Part shown: piece by piece, positions 11,564-11,585 of the stretch | How positions within the stretch are numbered: the stretch's first letter is position 1 | How the letters are laid out: every line of letters starts with the position of its first letter | NCBI GenBank assembly: GCA_028276215.1 | Contig: JAPYWT010000031.1 | Span: forward strand, 1 to 11,585 | DNA length: 11,585 bases | From: Thermoflexus sp. | Lineage (GTDB): Bacteria; Chloroflexota; Anaerolineae; B4-G1; DUEL01 | Reading direction: 5' to 3' | Position numbers and translations under genes: made by a program | The notes under the pieces: model-generated | The model's database searches: none | The model's input: only the letters and a program-made list of their open reading frames with translations | Told to the model about the DNA's origin: nothing

Positions 11564-11585
11564 ATGAAAAAAGGCCTGACCATTA
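11564..11585 (+). CDS. possible start of a further gene, cut by the window edge
   Basis: ATG AAA AAA GGC CTG ACC ATT begins six bases after the permease stop and stays open to the edge. The spacing suits the next gene of the operon and the codons look like an ordinary N-terminus, but there is no clear ribosome-binding site and only seven codons are visible. Identity unknown. Confidence 0.3.

Overview
The window is GC-rich, and every supportable gene lies on the + strand. It holds 14 convincing protein genes, one possible short ORF, and the first codons of a possible further gene at the right edge. Features pointing to an environmental, possibly thermophilic bacterium, with Chloroflexota (Anaerolineae-like) as my best guess, are the ACR3 pump, the TauE/SafE permeases, strong GGAGG ribosome-binding sites, heptanucleotide repeats between genes and many small palindromes. 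This placement is inference only; there is no rRNA or marker gene to test it.

Left block (1-3661) is a compact redox and metal-thiol cluster. It starts with the 3' five-sixths of a dihydrolipoamide dehydrogenase, followed by a lipoyl carrier of the GcvH/LbpA type with lipoyl-lysine K77. Two paralogous DGC-domain (putative zinc-binding) proteins come next, the second with an extra C-terminal cysteine-bearing domain. An OsmC-like protein and a 92-aa thioredoxin-fold protein with a CEAC motif close the block. Three of the junctions are filled by tandem 7-bp repeats that run from the upstream stop codon to the downstream Shine-Dalgarno, and a fourth is a perfect hairpin that contains the stop codon.

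Middle block (3662-5841) has an ACR3-type arsenite efflux permease with the conserved Cys and Glu. A 16-bp perfect inverted repeat separates it from a GTG-started tandem universal stress protein.

The gap 5842-6244 has no firm gene. It carries dispersed GTAGCGCAGGC-type repeats, a composite palindromic element, and a 58-codon cysteine-rich ORF with a good ribosome-binding site.

Right block (6245-9859) alternates three different TauE/SafE-family permeases with a single-domain rhodanese and an FmdE-family protein carrying a C-terminal zinc ribbon. Close spacing suggests one operon from the rhodanese onward. The window ends with a DrrAB-like ABC-2 exporter, whose ATPase overlaps its permease by 14 bp.

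Taken together, the cluster looks like thiol/sulfane-sulfur chemistry on a lipoyl carrier (dehydrogenase plus carrier plus zinc-cysteine proteins plus thioredoxin), combined with export of toxic oxyanions (arsenite by ACR3; sulfite or organosulfonates by TauE/SafE). Whether it belongs to an sHdr-LbpA sulfur-oxidation locus or to an arsenic-response island cannot be decided here, because the genes left of position 1 are missing.
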